From Jacaranda mimosifolia (Eukaryota; Streptophyta; Magnoliopsida; Lamiales; Bignoniaceae), in NCBI GenBank assembly GCA_018894105.1, contig CM032121.1, forward strand, positions 28,434,230-28,498,229: a stretch of 64,000 nt of DNA. The letters run 5' to 3'. Below the pieces are notes generated by a model that did not search any database, was not told where the DNA came from, and was given only the letters and a program-made list of their open reading frames with translations. Of this stretch, positions 11,301 to 22,840 are shown one piece after another (positions within the stretch are counted from its first letter, which is position 1; each line of letters opens with the position of its first letter). A program made the translations under genes and the position numbers.

Positions 11301-11869
11301 TGTTGTTAAAAAATAGAGCAAGATCCTTCCTGGAAAACAGCAGTGTCAGTTTGTCTTCTAAAAAATTCACACACAGAGATATGCTTTTTTAGAGAGTTTT
11401 TCCACTCTGAGAATTTTTTCAAATGATTTCTTGTGTCCTGTTTCTCTCTAAAATTTGGTATTTATAGAATTTAATCATGATGGGTTTAAGTTTACTAGGG
11501 TTCTTTCTATCCTCTTGATAGGCTTGTTTTGTCTTTTGAGTTCTTTGACCCACTTACTTAGTTAATTAATTTTAGGGTTAATTTATCATATTTAGTCAAA
11601 TTATCAAAATGTCCTTAGGTCCATCTTTAGCCACATCATTAATGCCCCCTATTTTTAATGGGAAATTATTAACTTTATATCAAAAATATAAATTAAGTTT
11701 AATTTGTTAAATTTATCATAAGTTAATTTTGAGTAATTATTTCACGCTTAGGACTTAGTGGATTCTCATCCTCTATCCAAGTTGCGTTTGAGTAGTCCTC
11801 AGTCTTTGAGTCTCTAAGAGGTGCTCCATAAAGGAGAGCTTTGACTCTTTGTTGGTACTTAGATTAACA
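11301..11869 (-). repeat. TatA 5' LTR
   Basis: The LTR is 569 bp and reads TG...CA on either strand: TGTTGTTAAA at 11301 and TTAACA ending at 11869. It matches the 3' LTR at 1895-2333 through most of its length. The 3' copy lacks the first 110 bp or so as written here. The outer flank is a run of A, so the 5-bp target duplication cannot be judged. Confidence 0.75.
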
Positions 11870-13129
11870 AAAAAACGAAGAATTTTACTTTATTAAGTTT
11901 ATTTTTTTCTTAAAGAAGGTTAGATATTTTTATATTTAATTTAACTTTATATTTTTATTCTAATAATAGTTTGAAAATTTATTGATAATCGAGTTATACA
12001 AAATAAACAAACTAATTTTTCACATGTAATAATCTTTTTATATTTTATAGATATAATCACTTTATTTTTATTTGAAATATAAATTTTTGAATTATATTTA
12101 TATCTTAATCAAAAAGTTGTTTCCTCAACAACTTAGAATTTTTTAAGTATATTTTTTAAATAATTTATATTCAATACATTTCACAAGGCAGAAAATACTT
12201 AGCAATCATGATTATTTTATATATATTATTCACTTAAGAAACTTTGCAACTTATCCATTTCTTATAAAAAGGATAATACACCTATTTTTGTAGGAAATTT
12301 AATCATTATTTTTCTTGGTGAAAGAGTTTGAAATTTGATACATAAGTCTGGAACTAATAAAAAAATTTCAAATTTAGTTATTTTTAAGACAACTCTTTTA
12401 AATATGCAAATTATTTTTAGATAAATCATATATTCAGAATATAACTAATATTTTTCATTTAAATTCAAATTATATTATAAATATGAGAGATTACTTCCGA
12501 TAATATAATCTTTCATTTTTTATTTTATATTATCAAAATTTTCAACTAAAAAAGACTTTTATTTTCAATAGTTAACATTAATAGTTTTCGAACATCTAAA
12601 GCAAACTTTTGCAAAGATATATAAATATATTATTGGGTGTAACTGAATTTTTTTAAAAGTTTGGTAAGTGAACACTTAAAATAACCAATAAAGTCAATAG
12701 ATATTTAAAACACACTATTGGAGTAGTTGAAATTTTTAAAAGAATTTAATAAATGAACACTTAAAATAGTCAATAAAGTCAACCTTGACATCTTTTAATA
12801 TGTTTATTTGCATGTTTTTCAATATATATCATATACATTTATTTAAATATTTTTGTTTGTTAGATCAATAAAAGTTTTCAGAAATTGGGAATTGAAATAA
12901 TTTTGTACATTTATTGTGTTTGACAATATTGATATGTGTTGAATAATAAGACAAACATTGAAAATAAATTACTATTTTATAACAATAGACATAATATGTA
13001 AAAATGTTAGTTGATAACCTTAAAAATGATAAAATAAATCCATAAATAAAACTAAACAAACCTTACTATATTCATAAGTAATTAATATTTTAAATCTTGA
13101 AGTATTTTAAAATTTGTTACTATAAACTA

Positions 13130-13234
13130 AGTGGCTATTTGGTCCAATAGCATCAGTCTCACACATAAAATGTAGATTCTAGGTTCGAATCAAACAAACT
13201 TCTAACGTACGTGTGTGTGTATATATATATACAT
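13130..13234 (+). repeat. Possible tRNA-derived SINE fragment with microsatellite tail
   Basis: TGGCTATTTGG at 13132-13142 resembles a pol III A box and GGTTCGAATC at 13182-13191 is a perfect B box. The spacing of about 40 bp fits tRNA-derived SINEs. A GT/AT microsatellite follows at 13209-13234. No target duplication was found and the A box is weak. Confidence 0.35.
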
Positions 13235-13840
13235 ATAAACAAAACAAAAATTACTATTGTGACATTTGCATTATTAATGAGGTCATACTAAAAACTTTTT
13301 ATATTTTGAAAAAAATAATTTACTTATATATCACATTAAAATATATATTAATTTAAATATATGATTTTAATGTAATTTAAATGAAAATATTTTGCTCCAT
13401 AGTTTGTTACCTTTTTTTATTAATTTTTAAAATTGTAAATTTTTTAAAAATTTATGTATAATTTATAAATTTAAAGTTATCAACTCTTGGTACTCTACAA
13501 TTTAGTCAAGTTATATAAATTTTCAAAATTTAACATTTCAAATGAAATCTCCATTTTATGTTATTAAATAATAAATTTTATTTTTTGAAATATTAAGAAG
13601 ATGCTTTTTTGTTAATTTAATTACATGTAAAATAAATTTATTAAGAAATCAAAATATTTGAGTAAGTAAATTTACTTTTAGTGCACCGGGAACATAGTGA
13701 GGGATTTTGTTTATATAAACAGACGACTCAATTATGAGATAGGAGAACAATTTATAAATTATTTTAAGAGATCTTATTGACAAACAAACCTTCATGATTC
13801 ATTAAATTATCTATTGTCTATTCAAGTTCTTCATTATTTA

Positions 13841-15670
13841 TCCATTAAGACATCAAAATTCTGATTATGTTTTGGATTAAATAATACACTTTTCAAGCCT
13901 TACTAGAGAAATATTAAGAAATGAGCCAAGAAGAATGAAAATATATTTGTAATTAAAAAATTAACAAAAAATAGAGTGGTATTCCTAACTCTATTTAATA
14001 AAATTTACTTTTGCATTATTTATTTCAATATTTATTTTATTTGCATAGAATTTTCGTGAATAGCACTCATGATTCAAACTCGCAAAAACTAAATAAAATA
14101 AAATAAATGAAATTGGAGGAGAATATGATGAAAAAAATGCAATATATATATATATATATATAGACATAATAATGGATATGTGAAACCTAGATAAAGACGA
14201 CAGTAGTTCATAAAAATTAATTTATTAGAAATAGTCACATATCTTTATATTTTCTTATTCTTTTTAATATTCATAAGTGAAAATCATAGTTCTTTTTAAT
14301 TTTTACAATCAATATTTTGATAAATCAAAGTTAGTCATACTATATTGAGATTTTGATCTTTTTTTCTTTATTTTAATTTTTAAATTAGATAATCCAAATA
14401 AGAATGATTTGTGTAAGAAAATCAAATAGTGATATTTGATTATATTTTTTCCATGTATATGGATATTAATTTTTATTTTGTATGATGTTTACTTTTTATA
14501 GCTATTTGATACAATTTTCACCTTTTGTTTTAGTTGATTTTCTATTATACAATAAGTTTATGTGTTTTCAATGTTGTTCATCATTTTTTCATCTTTTTAG
14601 ATATTATATTTTTATTATTTTATTTGAATTGTCTTAAATTTATTAAGTTGTTCTTTGCTATGAATAATGTAAATAATTTTAAAATTTTATATTATTATTT
14701 TATAGGTGTGATGATATTGTGACGAACATGATTTTTCATTGTGATATTCATATATTGCTTGATTATTTAATCATGCTCTTTGTTATTGATCCATTAAGAC
14801 ATCAAAATTTCAATTATTTATTGGATTAGAAAATACGCTTTTTAAGCCCTTAAAGAAAGTAATGAAAAATGAGTCAAGAATAAAGGGAATATATTTATGA
14901 TTAAAAATTTACAAAAGTTAGAGGTGTATCCTCAATTTTATTTAATAAAATTTATTTTGATATTTTGATATTTTAATTTTAATATTCATTTTATTTGTAC
15001 CAAATTTTCATGGACATTCATGATTCAAACACGCAAAAGAATAAATAAATAACAAGCCTAGAATTTTCTTAAATAAGAAAATGCAATTGATGGTAAATAA
15101 GATGAAAAATGACAAAAAAAAACACAAAGAAGTAAATAGATGAAACCTCGATAAAGGCAACAATAGTTCATAAAAAATAATAGATTATAAATAATCACAT
15201 ATATTTTCTTCTTTCTTTTAATATTTATGAGTGAAAATCATACATTTTTACATTTTTATATTGACATTTTGACAAATCAAATTTAGCCATACCATAAATC
15301 AAGATTTCGGTATCTTTTTTTTTTTTTTTGAATTAGCTAATCCAATAATAATTTTGATTTTGAAAAATAAACAAATGGTGATATATGATCATATTTTTTG
15401 CTATATTTGTAAATTAAGTTTTTTAGTAATGTTAACTTTTTAAAATAATTAATTTTCTATTGTATAATATGTTCATATGTTCTCAATATTATTAATCATT
15501 TTTCATCTTTTCAGGTATTATAAATTTATTGTTTTGTTTGAGTTGTCTTATCTTTATTGAGTTGCTCTTTGTTATGGAAAAATATAAGTATTTTTGTATT
15601 TTCACATTGTGCCTTTATAAATGTAATTATTTTTTAACAAGCATAACTTTTGATTGTCTTTGATATTTAT
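13841..15670. repeat. Two-copy tandem duplication, about 949-bp unit
   Basis: Copy 1 (13841-14789) and copy 2 (14790 to about 15670) both begin TCCATTAAGACATCAAAATT and stay colinear. Shared blocks include AATGAGYCAAGAA, ATTTAATAAAATTTA, CATGATTCAAAC.CGCAAA, GATGAAACCTCGATAAAG-like text, and ATCATTTTTCATCTTTT. The copies are clearly diverged, so the duplication is old. Confidence 0.8.
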
Positions 15671-15810
15671 ACATTGTGATTTTGAGGAAAAATTTTCAAT
15701 TTTACATCATGTAACTTATTAAAAAATATATTGTGAATTAAATTCACTTCTACATGGAATTAAAATAATGTATACAAATTATATTCTCGATTATAAATAG
15801 TGTAATTCGT

Positions 15811-15834
15811 ACATAGCATGGGTCACATGCTAGT
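15811..15834 (+). other. Helitron-like 3' terminus, plus strand
   Basis: TAGCATGGGTCACATGCTAGT ends in CTAGT and contains the hairpin arms AGCATG and CATGCT just upstream. It matches, in the other orientation, the terminus at 48552-48580 (CATAGCATGGGAATAATGCTAGT). CTRRT preceded by a hairpin is the Helitron 3' signature. Confidence 0.5.
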
Positions 15835-15876
15835 AGTATGATACACATGAATGTAAAGTTCAAATTATTTAAATAC

Positions 15877-15938
15877 ACTAGCATGAGACCGGTGCATCAT
15901 TGAATGATTTATTTTACAATAATATTTATTTTACTTCA
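15877..15938 (-). other. Helitron-like 3' terminus, minus strand, cut by S2
   Basis: ACTAGCATGAGACCGGTGCA is the reverse complement of a CTAGT end with a GC-rich hairpin remnant. The next 60 bp (TTATTTTACAATAATATTTA, then TTTTACTTCATG) match 41300-41330, next to the same type of end at 41248. LTR S2 starts at 15939. Confidence 0.5.
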
Positions 15939-18719
15939 TGTGGCGCCCCACCCAAGGCAATCCCTAAGTTGAAGTGCCACCTATTTAAACTTAAATCGTA
16001 ATATAAAAGATAATCGATAAGCCCAAAATTCAACAAGCCTAAAAAGGGAGCAACATACATCTAAACTCAAAAGAATTTACAAGAAGTCCAATATATACAT
16101 ACCAAACGTCTCCAGTTAACGTTCAAACATATCATTAGTCTCAAGTCTTAGAGCTACAATTAGGTGAAGTCTATATATACATACAAAACACCAAATCTAT
16201 TGCAAAACAATTCCTTCGAGCCAAGCCTTAAGCCCTCAATCTTCACTTAGACCTGTCTGGGAAGAGAATAAAAATAACGATAAGAGTAAGTCCTAAAAAT
16301 TTAGTGAGGAAAATATGACGAGCAGTCAAAGGAAAACTATCAAAGGAGCAGCAGTTTAATAGATTTATCAACAAGCAAGTCAACACAATTAGAAACACGG
16401 TTACACAAGAATGTAAATAATATCAATTCAACAAACGGAACCCCTCCATCCTTATTGCTCCCCGAATAGAGTACAAACAAAATCAAATAGATGCCCAACA
16501 CATAATATGCATAATAGATTCTCCGTATTCCTCTGTTATCTGAGTTAACATAACAACGGGGATCAACATAACACATGTCCTAAGCAAAACAGCTGGAAAC
16601 AACTTAACAACATGTCCCAAGCATAATAGTTGGGAACGACAGTCCGTAATTTATCCCCATATAATAAAAAAGTGGTAAACAAATGCCAACAAGGCCATAC
16701 AAATGATATGCATAACGATTTCAATTAGGAGTGCAAAAACACGATTTGATCGACAAGACCCCAAAATTGATGCAATAAAGGGGCAAGCCGGTAATGCTGT
16801 AGTGCATACATAACAAATAACAGATAGGACAATAAGAGTTCTGGACACCAGAACAAGTACAATCAAATTTTCAACAGATAAACACAAGGAGTTCAAACAA
16901 TTGAGGATTTCAAACAAACAAAGAACATTCATTTTCCAGAAGAAAGGTAAGCTTAATCCTTATAGGGTATACAGAACAAATAACAAATAGGACATAAGAG
17001 TTGTGGGCACTAGAACGAGCATAATTAGGTACAAATAAATAGGCACAGAGAACATGAACGACGAAGATAGTTCATTTCCCAAAAGAATATATAGGCCAGA
17101 CCCTCATCTCAATACTCAGTTTCCACAATAAAAGTCCTTTACTGGCCAAGAACCCTCATATCCTCATCACCTATTTTCATTCAAAAGGTCATATAAATAT
17201 TGATACCATAATATATCATTTACTAGTAAAAATTATGGCTAATCGCATATTTTAATTATTCGAGCCCATTTATCTTCTCGATTGTTGTTCTATCTTGTCT
17301 TCGTATCAGAATACTTAGTTATGTGGTCTATATGCCTCGACCATCTAATTCATATTACTAGATTCGCTACCTATTTAACTCGTTTAAGCAATCAAGGGCT
17401 TTACCCCGAACTTAATTTACCATTTGATTTCCTAAGCATGCCGATTTGGTCAAATCTCATCAATAAATATTTTATTGATTCCGGACTAGTACTTACTTTC
17501 ATTAGTAATACTTAGATTAATATTTTCAGTCCTTAACTAATTAAATTTAACCCACATCAATGAATTTAACATGTATATTCAAGTCCTATTTTCGTTCCAC
17601 AATTTCAACTTCCCAAATGCTTCAATTGATAAATATTAATCTTTTATTATTAAATTCGGGTCCATACATCATTTACAACTGAATTCTTATACAATCATTT
17701 CACTCAATAACTATAATTTTTGTTCAATTAACCTGAATTTACATAAAAAAAATTAGCCTTACGATTTACTCAGATTAAATAAGGAATCAAATTAACTGAT
17801 TAATCAAGATTTTATGAAATTGACCGAGTTCAAGGTCAATTCATATTCCAAAACCAGCCCGTATGTGCTCAGATCATCGAGCTGAAGATTATGTCCAGAA
17901 GTCGCTGGACTGCTGTCGTGCGTTGCCATTGGAACTATGACCGGCCGCGACTACCTGATGCGCCTAGACGAGGGAAGCAAAATGCATTAATCATTTTTAG
18001 AATTGGTGTCGATTGGCCAATCAATTTTCCAAAAAATGGCCACCACGCCACAAATGCCACCTCGTCATTTTTCCTCAATTACTCCTCCGATGGCCCGTTC
18101 TTGAAATTGAAGGTACCCTCGCGTTCCTCTAGTTGGGCAGGTTAAAGCCTACCTCTTGGTTGCCGCCAATAGTAGCCGAAATAGTGCCTCCCGCTACCAC
18201 CGTCGTGAGTTCCTATTTGGTTGCCAATTCCCAGCATTCTGCCGATTGTTTCTAGGCAAATTTGGTACTAATGTGTTCCTTTTGATGAGGGAAAAAGAGT
18301 GGTTAGCTAGGTTTGTAGTTTTCTGGCATCAGAGAGGTGTTGGGTCGAGGGGTTGGTGAGGGTATGCATGAGGTAATTTGATAAAATAGGAGGGCCTTTA
18401 TTTAATATTTTTAACTTTTTGAAAGTTTCAGTTTGACCCCCAACAGTTTTCGTCAGATCTAAATTCAGTTCCTTGGCTTTTTTAGTACCTCACATTGGCT
18501 CCAAATCTTTATTTCAGTTTGCAATTGAGCTATAGGACAAGTTAGTACCTTAAATTGACCTAGTTGACGTAAATTATTTATAAATTGACCCCCAAAACTT
18601 TCAAAATTCTTACAATTAAGTCATTTCCTATTTGTATTTTAGGCCTCAAAATTTGTCAAACAATATTTTAATTTTTAAAATCTAACTTTCTAAAATGCTA
18701 ATTTTTTAAGGTTGTTACA
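15939..18719 (-). repeat. S2: 3' LTR of family S
   Basis: The plus strand starts TGTGGCGCCCCACCC and ends AAGGTTGTTACA, so on the minus strand it runs TGTAACAACC...GGGGCGCCACA. It is 2781 bp long. The GC-richer patch around 17870-18360 contains short ORFs of up to 84 codons that lie in the equivalent part of every S LTR and share no protein similarity, so they are not genes. Confidence 0.8.
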
Positions 18720-18733
18720 ATCTCCCTCTCTTA
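18720..18733 (-). other. Polypurine tract next to S2
   Basis: The minus strand reads TAAGAGAGGGAGAT directly before TGTAAC. This is the primer for plus-strand DNA synthesis and shows that S2 is a 3' LTR and not a solo LTR. Confidence 0.75.
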
Positions 18734-21146
18734 AAAGAATTTGTTCCCAAGATTCTCATCTTCGACTGGAAGAACTTCAGTTAATACTTGCACAAATATT
18801 GGTCTCATTCCCTGGTTACCTTGATGAAATGCTGATTTATTCCATTGTCACAATATATTTTATCTAATTCCTAGTGATGTTTATTTCGTTAAGATTTTTG
18901 AGAATTTCTTCTTTCTAGTCTTCCAAAAATACCCATTTTTACTAAGGCTTGTGGTGCCACCTCATTCTTCTAGGGTTGTCTAGTAATCCCAGTAATCCCA
19001 TAGTCATGGTTCCGTTATCCGTCATCACTTAAAGTTTTCTTGATTTCCACGATTGAACTTATAGGAAATAAGTTTAACTACCCTGAAAATGAGTGTTATA
19101 GCTTTTTCGTGATCCCATAAAATCGTGGAACGCTTAATACTTATTTTCTATTGGGTAATCCTTATGCACATCATCACATGTCATATCAATATTTAACAGG
19201 TTCTCCAAGAGATCACAAAACCGCTATGGTAACAAACGGCTATTGACACCACGAGTTCATATTTACATTATATCTACATTATGGAGTAGCTAAGTTCAAA
19301 CTTAACATGCCAAATTTTTATAACAAGTCATATACTTCCATGCAGTTAACTATAGGCTCACAAAACTATACATACTAGATACAGTCATGAAAAATCCATC
19401 TACTGCTCCTTAAATTCTATCTGAGATATAAAGCTAGAAATATGTGGGATCAGACTTTCTTCTGATGTTAAAAAATTTAGATAGTACCTTCAACTACCGG
19501 TTTGCCTTTATCCTTTGGAGCTCATTGGCTTGAGTTCCTCAACTTACTTTTTCTCACTTGTGTATTTCTCATTTCAACTTATGCTCGACGTCAATCACTA
19601 CTTTCTACATCTGAGATCAAAATTTCCCATCCTTGTGATACTTATACCTATCTTCATTCTTTTCGCCCATCTTTAAGTATGTTATTCCGTCCTTAGGACT
19701 TGAAATGTTTGTCAATCCAATTTGTACCCAAATCATACCTATTGGTACATCTATATTCCTTGAATATTTCTCTTCCTACATCCTTAGGTGGCATCTCTAT
19801 TTCATTAAACTAACCACTTTCTCATGAACAATTGTTCTTCTCAAGATATAGGCATATCTGGCATTTCCTTAGGTTTCCCAAAGAAAGGTAAGAATGGCAC
19901 CTTGATTGGTTATCTCTTTAAATCCTGAAACTCATTCTTTTGTTCAAATCAATGATCTTTCTTAGCTAACTTCATTGGGAACCTTATTATTTTAGGAGAG
20001 GCCCTGGATAGACCTTTAGAATCAATTAAACGAACCCAATAAACTTTTGTACATTTAATACATTTTCTGGACATGTTCGATTGACTATAGCCTTAATTAT
20101 GATAGAATTAATCCCTAATGTTCGTGATGCCAAACACAAATGTAGTATGGTTCATTCCTAAATTCTAAATATCTTAAAGGTTTACAGAAGATCCCTATAA
20201 ACCAATCCCAACTACATTATCTTAATTTATAATGTCTGTATTACAAGTAAAAGGCAGTTCTTGGCCTACCTTCTCCTCAAGTTTCCCATTCCGTAGTATC
20301 ATTTCCTTAGCTTCAATTTTAAACAAACCCCAAACACATGCATTAGATTAAATAGCTTATGGGGAAAAAGACATCCCAATTTCTCAAACTTGATGGGTTT
20401 CGTCGAGCTCTTACTATTATTCAACCAATCCTTATCAGTGATACAAGATCCCTCATAAAAGTAAGCAGATACTCAAGTTCTATGTTCATCAAGTTTTCTC
20501 GATACTCCAGTTTTTCTTGTCATTCCTTAATTTATACCTTTATGTTTTACTTATCTATCCTTTCCGTGACTGAGGGTTAAAACTAGAAATTCCTCAAGGC
20601 TATCCTTCATATGATTTTTATTGTACTCCCAAGATTACTAATCCTCATTTGCGCATCAATAGGGTTTTAAGGTTTGTCCTCCTATTGCAATAAAATTTAT
20701 GCCACAAGACTTCCTATTTTCGGATCTACTAGCAGGGGAAATAAGGTTTAACGTTATCTTCAATTCTTCCCATGAGATATTTCTAGTAAAAACATCTTCT
20801 TAGTGGTTTTTGAGCATATTAGTTTCATTGATTGGTGACCATCTGCCATGATTTAGTCGATATGGGATCACCTTCACATTTTAGGATGTTCTGGCGGTGT
20901 CGTACCCTGCCGTATCATGATTCATGACCTTATCAGACGAGCTTAAGTTTGAATTAGCTAAGATCTCTTAGAACTCAAATCAGCATATATTGTATACAAG
21001 ATACAATTTTATTTATATACACGACTCAAACACGATGTTATCATCGTACATATAAATTAGTGCTTAGTAGTTCTAGAGAATATTTAAACTAGAAATCGAC
21101 CTTGCTGAAATTTGATTCATGATGGGTAAGGGTCACTAAATCATGA

Positions 21147-22397
21147 TGGATAGGCCGACTAGCCCTGAATGATTTCAGAGCCATTGGGTCCACTTATCAT
21201 ATGAAGATAAAGTTCCCGACCCCAGCCGGAGTGGGTGAGCTTTTATGCAACCTTAAGGACGCTTGGCGATGCTACACAATCTCGGTCGACTCAACTGACC
21301 AGAAGAAGCGACCAGCGCTGAAGCCCTCGGGGGACGCCCCTGTAGCGAAACCCGAGGAGGGATCCTCGTCGAAAAAGAGAAAGTTGGAGGACACAAGGGT
21401 CGAGCCCATTGGGGAATTCAAAATGATCGAGCTCGAACCAGGAAATCCAGAGAAAACCACTAGAATTGGGACCGAGATGGGAGATCAACTAGAATGCCTT
21501 ATGGTCAACTTTCTCCGGCAGAACGTCGATGTTTTTGCATGGAAGGCGGCGGATCTTCAAGGCATCGATCCCAACATCATCGTCCATCGCCTCAACATGG
21601 GCTTAGCCCACAAGCCAGTGCACCAGAAGAAAAGAACCTTCAATGCTGAACGGAGCCAGATTATCGATGAGGAGGTCAGCAAGCTTTTGCAAGCAGGTTA
21701 TATTGTAGAAATCCAATATCCCTCTTGGCTTTGTAATGTTGTACTTGTTCCCAAGAATGAGGGAAAGTGGAGGATGTGTAATGATTTTGCAGATTTGAGT
21801 AAAGCTTGCCCTAAAGATCCTTACCCCTTGCCTCGTATTGATTTACTTGTTGACTCTACTGCTGGCTGCGAATTGCTTAGCATGATGGATGCATTTCAAG
21901 GCTATTATCAAATATTCAAGGCACCCGAGGACAGGGACAAAACAACGTTTGTCATTCCCAATGGAGTGTATTGCTTCCTGCTTATGCCATTCGGACTTAA
22001 AAATGCGGGGGCAACTTACCAAAGATTGGTTAATTATATGTTCAAGAATGAAATTGGGAGATCGATGGAGGTCTATGTTGATGATATGATTGTAAAGACA
22101 GAAAAGGCTGAAGACCACCTGATCGACCTCAGCCACACCTTTTCCATTTTGAGAGCTTTTGGAATGAAGCTCAATCCTAGCAAGTGTACCTTCGGGGTTC
22201 GAGGAGGCAAATTCCTAGGCTACATGGTCAGCCAAAGAGGCATCGAGGCCAACCCGCAAAAGATTCAAGCAATTTTGGACATCGCCCCACCTCGCACGGT
22301 TCGGGATGTCCAGCGTCTGGTCGGCAGGATCATAGCCTTGGGCAGATTCATATCTCGACTAGCAGATAAAAGCCTACCTTTCTTCAAAATCCTATGA
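21147..22397 (+). pseudogene. TatB protease tail and reverse transcriptase
   Basis: The reading enters at the protease tail (ALNDFRAIGSTYHMKIKFP, about 21150-21215), which lies just before reverse transcriptase in Tat polyproteins. It then runs without a stop for 398 codons. Reverse transcriptase motifs in order are LLQAGYIVEIQYPSWLCNVV, KNEGKWRMCNDF, LSKACPKDPYPLPRIDLLVD, MDAFQGYYQI, KTTFVIPNGVYCFLLMPFGL, NAGATYQRLVN, VYVDDMIVKT (catalytic YVDD) and KCTFGVRGGKFLGYMVS. The domain looks chemically intact. It ends at TGA 22395-22397, where relatives usually have Arg, so a CGA-to-TGA change is likely. The ATG at 21201 is internal to the former polyprotein and not a true start. Confidence 0.93.
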
Positions 22398-22840
22398 AAC
22401 ACGAAGAAATCCGGATTCAAGTGGGACCAATAGTGTGATCAGGCCCTACTCGACCTCAAGCAGTACCTCTCCTCGCCACCCATGCTTGCCAAGCCTGAGG
22501 TGAGGGAGGTACTACACATATATCTGGCAGTCTCTTCGGCCTCCATCTGTTCAGTGCTGACGACGACGAGAGCAGGAAACCCCCATCCAATATACTATTG
22601 CAGCAAGGCTCTCCAGGGACCCGAGCATAATTATTTAAAGATCGAGAAGTTCGCTCTGGCCCTTGTTACGTCAGCCAGGAAACTGCGGCCTTATTTTCAA
22701 TCCCACTCAATTTTGGTGATGACCAATCAACCACTAAAATAGGTGTTGTCGAAGCCAGACACTTCTGGTCGGCTCACCAAATAGGCCATTGAGCTCGGGG
22801 AATTCGATATTCAATTTCAACCGCGGACCGCATTAAAGCG
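22398..22840 (+). pseudogene. TatB first RNase H domain (degenerate type)
   Basis: This continues in the same frame as reverse transcriptase. Blocks include KQYLSSPPMLAKPEV, LHIYLAVSSASICSVL, HPIYYCSKALQGPEHNYLKI, EKFALALVTSARKLRPYFQ, TNQPLK, LSKPDTSGRLTK and AIELGEFDIQFQPR. The usual first catalytic Asp is replaced by Val/Ser context (YLAVSSAS), as is typical of the first RNase H in Tat elements, which is thought to be inactive and backed up by the second domain. Stops at 22431, 22740 and 22782 and a one-base deletion near 22839 break it. Two of the stops fit C-to-T or G-to-A changes. Confidence 0.85.

Larger units (their letters stand above)
1895..11869 (-). mobile_element. TatA: degenerate non-autonomous Ty3/gypsy (Tat-like) retrotransposon with a hAT nested in it
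   Basis: Read on the minus strand the order is 5' LTR (11869-11301), primer-binding site, short leader, hAT insertion, gag (7222 to about 5950), protease (about 5640-5259), long non-coding 3' region, and truncated 3' LTR (2333-1895). The two LTRs share many blocks and look roughly 80-85% identical by eye, which suggests an old insertion. No reverse transcriptase, RNase H or integrase motif is visible between the protease and the 3' LTR. The gag and protease blocks resemble the Tat lineage. The element therefore could only have moved with help from relatives. Confidence 0.75.
11870..15810 (+). other. Very AT-rich region, possible body of a plus-strand Helitron-like element
   Basis: About 3.9 kb of AT-rich DNA holds no credible ORF. 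It contains an 82-bp duplication (AGTCAATAAAGTCAA-type units at 12630-12705 and 12715-12785), a SINE-like segment at about 13130, a TG/TA microsatellite at 13209-13234, and a 0.95-kb tandem duplication (13841 to about 15670). It ends at a Helitron-like 3' terminus at 15834. No matching 5' terminus was found, so the left limit of any such element is open. Confidence 0.4.
15939..21146 (-). mobile_element. S-family element: 3' LTR (S2) plus decayed interior, 5' part lost
   Basis: On the minus strand the order is interior (21146 to 18720), polypurine tract, then 3' LTR (18719-15939). Interior stretches match the other S elements. For example CTATCCTTCATATG at about 20600 recurs as TTATCCTTCATATG at 62150, and the end near 18750 carries GAAGATGAGAATCTTGGGAA as at 58245. 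No primer site or 5' LTR is present. The interior is joined directly to TatB at about 21147. Confidence 0.7.

Noticed and set aside
17891..18359. ORFs of 84 and 67 codons with plausible codon use
   Set aside because: Same LTR zone as above (S2), on the opposite strand to LTR transcription, and without conservation.
18720..20800. Reverse transcriptase or integrase remnant in the S2 element interior
   Set aside because: I read the minus-strand frames and found isolated suggestive words but no ordered motif series.
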